Source: Ptychodera flava (taxonomy: Eukaryota; Hemichordata; Enteropneusta; Ptychoderidae). Taken from it: 64,000 nt of DNA. The position numbers were made by a program, and so were the translations under genes. The notes beneath the pieces are model-generated. The model did no database searches. It was not told where the DNA came from and saw only the letters and a list, made by a program, of their open reading frames with translations. This document shows, piece after piece, positions 58,181 to 64,000 of the stretch (the first letter of the stretch is position 1; each line of letters starts with the position of its first letter). The stretch lies in assembly GCF_041260155.1 (NCBI RefSeq), contig NW_027248277.1:8878175-8942174 (forward strand), read 5' to 3'.

Positions 58181-58974
58181 GCTACATGTAACTGTAACCG
58201 AGCCGACCGTAAAAACCAATACCCACAACTTCGCCAGACTATCCTCCCTTTGGATTGCTCTGGGCTTCTGGCCTTTGAAAGGACGTTTTCTTAACCAAGG
58301 CGTACCATAAAAAATTGTATTAGGCCTACGATACTATATTAAGAGTGGTTATAATTGTAGTTATTTAAAGGTACCAAGCGGGTATATACCCAATTCTTAG
58401 TTTCATGATATCGTATCATATGTTTAGGCATTTCGGGTCAACATGGGCATGCAGTATGTCATTGGAATCGTATTTAGTTGTACAATGATGATACGGTCTT
58501 AATTTTTCAAAATCCACATTTCTCAACAAGGAACAGGCTAAGTGTCATCAAAAATCTAATTTTCACCAAATATTTGCGATGATATTTTTAAAATTGGTCA
58601 TACAAAAAGTGAGACCATACGTTCACGCACTGTCGATCAACATCAGGAGAGAGATAGCAAAAAATATCCCCGAAACGATCAAAAAATAGAAACTAAACTT
58701 CAAGTTTTGAAAATTATGAATCTCCGGATAGAATAATGCTATAAAGATCCGGAAAAAACCATAAGAATGTACGCCTTCCGAACTATCCCATTGAAGTAAC
58801 TGCGAACGAGGATGGAAAACATATATCCGCCCACAACCTCAATTTTCAGGTCGTGGCTATTTTTGGTCATAGTATTAGTTATATATGTAACGGCGCCCTC
58901 GGTGGCAGAACGGTGATTTCCGAGCATGCAAATCGTGTAGCATCATGGGATTAAATACGTAATGTGCCACTCAC

Positions 58975-59210
58975 AACTACGATCTGAGCCAGCAGACGGT
59001 TTCCTTAAATCTCTCGCTGGCTTTCTGTAGGAATGGAACGTTCGCAGCTAGCAATGCGCGTAGCAACCAGTATCGAGGTAGTCCAGAAATGCACGCGATT
59101 GCCCATATTTGGGCACCGGGCCGGGGCGTGATACGTAAAAAAATGCACGGAAGTGAGGCACTTTTCATAGCTTTACACAGGTGCGTGAATGTAGGTATCT
59201 GATAAGAACC
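58975..59210. repeat. interspersed repeat, third copy (3' part)
   Basis: The sequence is closely similar to 31850-32085 and to the end of 28294-29440, including AAATGCACGCGATTGCCCAT. The hairpin head is absent. Confidence 0.7.
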
Positions 59211-59689
59211 AAGATCAAATACTTAAAGGGAGAGCCTCCCATTAAAAGGACGCGAAGCTATGGCGGCGTCCACTTTGTAAGTGAACACCAAACAGGCAAC
59301 ACGTGGGCACACGCTCCACTTTTTCGTTTTTTCCGGCCGCAAACACGCAGACGGACTGCCAAGTGGTCAGTGCGAAGCTGCTGCCGATCTAACTCTGTGC
59401 CTATATTCAAATTCTAACGCAACTGGAAGACTATTTTTTAGAAAATTCAAGCGTTGGTGGTGGGAAATCAATGACCGTTGGCGATTTTAAACGACCGTCA
59501 ATCAAACGCTTGTATAAACTCTGTTTGCAGGATCTGCAAAAGGTGACAAAAGGATGAGATCAGTTTGTGTAATTGATGTTATAGAAATCGAATATCGTAC
59601 CGGCCAAATGTTCGAGGAGAACTCCACTAACGCGAGAACCTGGGATTGAAAATTGCGACTTCAATACTTGCCAGCATGGCTTCAGAGTG

Positions 59690-60090
59690 AAGCGTAGTTG
59701 TATGACTATGTGACATACATTGTGTTGTATGACTATGTGACATACTTTGTGGGTTCGAATCCGATCGAAAACCTACTGAACGTTCTACCCTGGGTTGATA
59801 GCTCTGGTGGTGGACAGAATTGTCTCCAAGGCTGTCTTTCGGCCTGTAAAGTGATGTATTCATTGCTCTGATAAAGTTTGTGTCCGATGTGTGATAGCCA
59901 GAATGTGACTGCGAGTGCTTCATGAACTACACAGCGTGTGGAGGGGTGCATCTCAGAAAAATAGTAACAATTTAGCTCAGTTATTGAACCACTCCTTTTA
60001 TGGGTTGGGATTTGGCCAAGCGGTTTTGACTGCGATGCCTTTGCTAGGTGACTAGCTGCCGTACGTTGTGGGTTTGAATCTGATTGAAAC
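59690..60090 (+). repeat. tRNA-like SINE relics
   Basis: At about 60010-60085, TTTGGCCAAGCGG resembles the A box of a Leu/Ser-type tRNA, and GGGTTTGAATCTG about 55 bases on resembles the B box. At 59750-59765, GGGTTCGAATCCG is a second B-box-like site. Neither region folds into an obvious full tRNA, so I read them as tRNA-derived repeats rather than tRNA genes. Confidence 0.4.
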
Positions 60091-60139
60091 TTAATGAATT
60101 CACACTTTATTACATAAATTATCATCATCTCTTGACAGA

Positions 60140-60228
60140 GTTAAACAACATGACCTTGTTGCCCTCGACTTTAATAAGGCTTTTGATAGGGTGCCTCACG
60201 AACTTCTTCTTCTTAAGCAGCTAATCTT
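60140..60228 (+). pseudogene. reverse-transcriptase scrap (jockey-like LINE)
   Basis: The plus strand encodes DLVALDFNKAFDRVPHELLL, the RT motif around the first catalytic Asp. Upstream and downstream parts are missing, and an inverted-repeat element begins at 60246. Confidence 0.75.
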
Positions 60229-60245
60229 GTAGGGCATTATGGGTA

Positions 60246-60728
60246 CAGTGCGTTTCACCTTGGTACCGCAACTCAACGTTTGAGACGGACACGTTTCACC
60301 ATAGACTTCTCGAGGGTCTATGGTTTCATCTACAACACAAATGATTTGCTCGGGTATCACGCCACATTTGAAAGTCATCGACTCATTGATAAATTACAGT
60401 AAACCAGCATGAGGCAGCCGCCCTGTCTAGACTAAGAGATAAATTTTATCTACAATGTGTGGCTTTTTAGTTAGTTTCTGTTGAGAATACTATCACCTCT
60501 TGAACTCTTAGCTAAAATTGTAAAAGAAAAAGTTACATTGTATATCAAGTGTAGTCAAATGTTTATCTCTCAGTCCAGACAGCGGCTGCCCCATGCTGGT
60601 TTACTACAACTAATGGACGAGTCGGTAGCTTTGAAATGAGTCCATGATACCCAAGCTAATGGTGTGTTTTGTACGTGGATTGTTCCCGTCTCATACGCTT
60701 GGTTGCGGTACCTAGGTGAAACGCACTG
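60246..60728. mobile_element. TA-flanked inverted-repeat element (mariner-like MITE)
   Basis: The left end CAGTGCGTTTCACC is mirrored exactly by GGTGAAACGCACTG at the right end, and the arms go on through GGTACCGCAA. TA flanks both sides (60244-60245 and 60729-60730), as for Tc1/mariner elements. There is no transposase. Confidence 0.65.
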
Positions 60729-60730
60729 TA

Positions 60731-61859
60731 ATACACTGATATGGGTACGCTGCTTTTTCATCAACAGAGTGAGGCCGTTGCAAAATTTTGTTACTTTTAA
60801 TATGTCAGTTTGGCGCCCTCATGAGCTCATCATGGATATTCTGTGTTGCTGGTACACGAGATGAAATTGACATGATGCTGTAACTACTGAATGTAGGTTA
60901 TTAATATTATAGTTACGTGCTTTTGAGTAGTTTCCTCGCAGAATGCTTGGATTTTTCGGCCACAGTATCAGGTATTCTTCAGTTAATCTGAATTATTATA
61001 AGGGAGTTTGTACTTTATGTTATCAGTAAGTTAAGTGAGTGAGTTTTGTCTCAATGGCGAACTGTATGGTCGGCGTAGACGCGCTTAGACATCGAAAGTG
61101 ATGCAATAGTCACCAAAATCGATGGACAAGAAAGTCTACCCTTTTTGAGGATAATGTTGAAGTGTTATGTCCTTTGCTGGCGATAGTTATTAAAGAATCA
61201 GGTAAGATTTGAGCATTTTTCCTCCTCTTAAAAAGTTCGAGAAACTGTCTGGATTGCGAGACTCCCTCAAATCTGTTAGATCAAGAACTTTCTGTTTGAG
61301 AACAGTTTGCTGGAAAAGAGCACAGCGCGAGTACACTGTTACAAATTGAGAGGAGAGACCCAACGATTGCAAAAGGACTGTGAAACAAGTCTGTTGTGAG
61401 AGTATTGATCTGCAGCGTTGATAGAGAGAAAACTTATCATCGTTTGTGAGGCTCTGCATCCACGTGTGATTTGGAATTTTCCATGCGTGACGTCATCGCC
61501 TTGTGGTACAAAAAGGCCGAAGAAACGTCGCCTGGACTGAACAACGATCGATCGCGGTTTTCAGAAGTGTAGGGAATTTCTCGTGGCTACTGCCAGGACT
61601 GTAGAGAATTTCTGTAGAGCCGAAAACTTTGTGTTTGAATAAAATGAACGGATAGTGCGATTCAATTGTTCAATTCACAAGTGGCAAGTTCTGAGTTGAG
61701 TATACACATTACACCCTTTGTACTGTAATCAGTGAGTATATCGTATAGTACCAAGAGGAAACTAATGAATTTTCGATATGGTATTTCAGTGTTTACGATT
61801 TTAAACATCATAGAGTAATTACTATGACAACTATAAAACTTCAAACACGCAAACATGTA
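60731..61859. other. no gene recognised
   Basis: This is sequence between the inverted-repeat element and unit C. An 89-codon minus-strand open segment at 61190-61459 has no homology I recognise. Confidence 0.45.
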
Positions 61860-62485
61860 GGGAACTAAGTCAATATGTAGTCTATTTTCTGCCGTACCGA
61901 TTTCATTAAAACATTCCTTTATAATAACTCCAAAATTGTCTGAAGAAAAAAACTTTTTTCCTGACCAAGTAATGAACTTACCCAAGATACAGTTATCAAA
62001 AGCAGTAAGAAAAACTGCTGAGTCAGCATTTCTTCGACATACTATTTGCATAAAAAAGAATTATCCCGCTATATCTCAAAATCTAAGACAATGTAATCAC
62101 AATAAGATAAATTTTTCCATATTTTCAATTCAATTCTTGTTTTACATTTTCAAGAAAACGACAGTGTTATAAGGATATTTCCTTGCATTTGCATTATTAC
62201 GTTAATCATGACAAGCTGGTTTCATGACGTGGTCTGCTATTTCAGTGGCACAGAGGTTGTTCGACGTATACATTAATGTAACTGTAGCATGCGCCTCGAA
62301 AGTGAAAGACTTAACCTTTCACTCGAACTTTCGTCAATCATTTTCTTTCCTAATCAAAAATAAAACCATGGGTCACCTAGCAATGTTTTGTACCAGAGAA
62401 ACAAATTACATAACATTTACCGAAACTTTGCCGAAATGGCCGCTATTCATGGAGAAATTCAGCATTTTCTGTTGCCGGGATTTCT

Positions 62486-62628
62486 TTATCTGAGCAAGGC
62501 CGGAGGAATGTCGTGTAGACGTTTAACCATGTCTTTGATATCGTAGTTTGTTCTTCCGTTTGCGACTCTGTTTGCCATCACAAACTTTGACCAGCTTGAG
62601 TGTGTCGTGGCGACAAATACTGCTCCTC
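62486..62628 (-). CDS. gene C exon 5
   Basis: The acceptor is CTGTAG before 62628, and the stop TAA is at 62488-62486. The exon has the same length as in gene A. Confidence 0.85.
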
Positions 62629-63603
62629 CTACAGATAAAAAAAAGTAGCTATGCTATTATCATTACTCTATGGGCTTCTGCAGGGGCCCTATAAGTGGTA
62701 AACCCGAAGTACAATAAAAGTTAAAGAATCCAATTGTGTCTAAATGAGCCCTCATATGCAGTTGACCAAAAAATGCTGTGAAAGTTTGAGTGTCCGAATT
62801 TTTGTGCCAGGTGTTCACTCTACCAAGCAAATTGACGATGATGATAGTGGTGATTAACGATAACAGTGATGATCTTATCATCATTGTTACCGGAATCATT
62901 ATCGTAAAGAGGTTATTACCCGATTTGACCTGTTTTTCTGTGTCATTATCAGCATGAGTGCCGCGTCAAACACGAGACGAAGTCGAGTGTATCGCACAGT
63001 ACAAATATCACGAATGCTGTCGACGCAAGGAAGAGGCGATATTGAGTAATAACAATAACCAATGCCCTGAATTTTTAAAGCTTAAAGTTTGTAGCCTTAC
63101 CTTTATTCTGTCAAGCGAACAAATTCGGAAATTTGTGTACAGAGGTTTCATTCATAAACTATGATACCTGGTTTTCGCAGACGTCAACATGCGCGACAAA
63201 TGTTCCATATCTCAATAAACACCATAAAAAGATGCCGGGACTAAAATACCTCTGATGACGTTGTTGCGCATATCTCGACGTTTATCGTAATCATGGCTGA
63301 TACTTTACGGTAAACGTCACCAGAATGGAACGATACGGTTATGAGAATATGATAATATTTGCTTTCAACGGTAATCCACCACACACCAAAGAGAGCCTAT
63401 TCTTTCGACATACGTATTATGATGTGCATTTTGCGTGTTATATTAAAAATCTGCGAAAACTCACTCATGGAAATTTCTTGTTCTACAAGGGACAATGTGT
63501 AGTAATCTTTGAGAAGTGTCTTGTATTTCGGTGATCCAAGAATATCGCCTGATGTAAAGATGCTTGCTCTCGGTATCCGCTTGGACAAAATATCCACCAT
63601 TTC
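62486..63603 (-). CDS. gene C: third fucosyltransferase-like gene, exons 4 and 5 only in window
   Basis: Exon 4 is 63603-63465 (139 bases) and exon 5 is 62628-62486 (143 bases), with the same splice sites and phases as A and B. They encode [24 protein letters not shown] and [16 protein letters not shown] to PPALLR and stop. Both are intact. The late motif has Lys where A and B have Gly (HSSWSKF versus HSNWSGF), a difference near the proposed donor-binding region. Exons 1-3 should lie to the right of the window. Confidence 0.82.
62910..63355. repeat. interspersed repeat in intron 4, copy in C
   Basis: It is at the same position and of the same sequence type as 24785-25250 and 44180-44645. It therefore inserted before the three units separated. 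Confidence 0.6.
63465..63603 (-). CDS. gene C exon 4
   Basis: The acceptor is TTTCCAG and the donor ATGA|GTGAGT; length and phase are as in A and B. Confidence 0.85.
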
Positions 63604-64000
63604 CTGGAAAGGTGACAGAAAAAAGAGAGAACGTTAAATCGCCAATGTAATTATCAAATATTACTTTGGGAAGAACAAATGTAAGAAACACACAAAAATA
63701 AACACATGACCGAATATCACCTGAATAATGGACGAATGTAACGTTTTCATATAAACAAATGACCAATGCAATAATCCACCAACTATTTTAGTACAATACT
63801 CCTATCAAACAGACAAAAAGTAAGTGAGTTTCCGAAGATATCCAAATATCTTGTCGAAATTGGTTTAAGGAAGGACAATTGCAATCAGGGTTCAAACGTG
63901 TTTCTTACTTGCCCATCATCATTGTGATGTCAGTTATCGACTATCTGACTTAGAGAGTCAACAATTGTAACTTTGATGACATTCAGTGTTTCAATTTCTG

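Larger units (their letters stand above)
61860..64000. repeat. segmental duplication unit C, cut by the right edge
   Basis: The unit is collinear with the 3' flank, exon 5, intron 4, exon 4 and part of intron 3 of units A and B. It lacks the TTAA element of A intron 3 and the hAT-like MITE of B. Confidence 0.88.

Noticed and set aside
57878-58294. 138-codon plus-strand open segment
   Set aside because: It overlaps a GC-rich inverted repeat; the open frame follows from base composition.
60010-60085. Functional tRNA gene
   Set aside because: Box-like motifs are present, but I could not find pairing acceptor and anticodon stems; a SINE relic fits better.

Overview
The window is nuclear DNA of an animal, most likely a marine invertebrate. 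The evidence is GT-AG introns several kilobases long, a C2H2 zinc-finger exon, a Ty3/gypsy retrotransposon, L2/CR1- and jockey-like LINE relics, foldback MITEs and long (TA)n microsatellites. Nothing bacterial, plastid or CRISPR-like was seen. The sequence does not settle the phylum; the repeat content would fit a hemichordate, cephalochordate or similar genome.

Layout. 1-5355: a nearly complete minus-strand Ty3/gypsy element with a tRNA-Leu-type primer site and two frameshifted coding regions. 6.0-7.4 kb: four palindromic MITEs, one inserted in a decayed LINE that runs to 9.35 kb. 9.35-12.76 kb: no gene seen. 13.18-14.89 kb: the terminal exon of a 17-finger C2H2 protein on the minus strand, with a TTAA-flanked MITE just downstream. 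16.40-21.35 kb: a 4.95-kb foldback transposon with a perfect 9-bp target-site duplication and arms made of tandem repeats of about 175 bp.

22.65-64 kb is dominated by a tandem segmental duplication. Each unit carries a minus-strand gene of the same five-exon design. Two copies are complete (A: 23987-39507, 448 aa; B: 43375-53944, 449 aa) and a third (C) is cut by the right edge with exons 4 and 5 visible. The exons were found by joining short open segments at conserved splice sites: each of exons 1-4 has the same length and phase in A and B, and the totals are exact multiples of three. The products look like Golgi type II membrane glycosyltransferases related to the O-fucosyltransferase fold. 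A 21-bp-period minisatellite lies about 300 bp upstream of both start codons once a later MITE in copy B is discounted. The copies act as empty-site controls for one another, so several MITE insertions can be defined to the base.

55.4-61.8 kb separates units B and C. It holds a retroposon-like repeat, a GC-rich inverted repeat, tRNA-like SINE relics, a reverse-transcriptase scrap and a TA-flanked inverted-repeat element, but no gene I can support.
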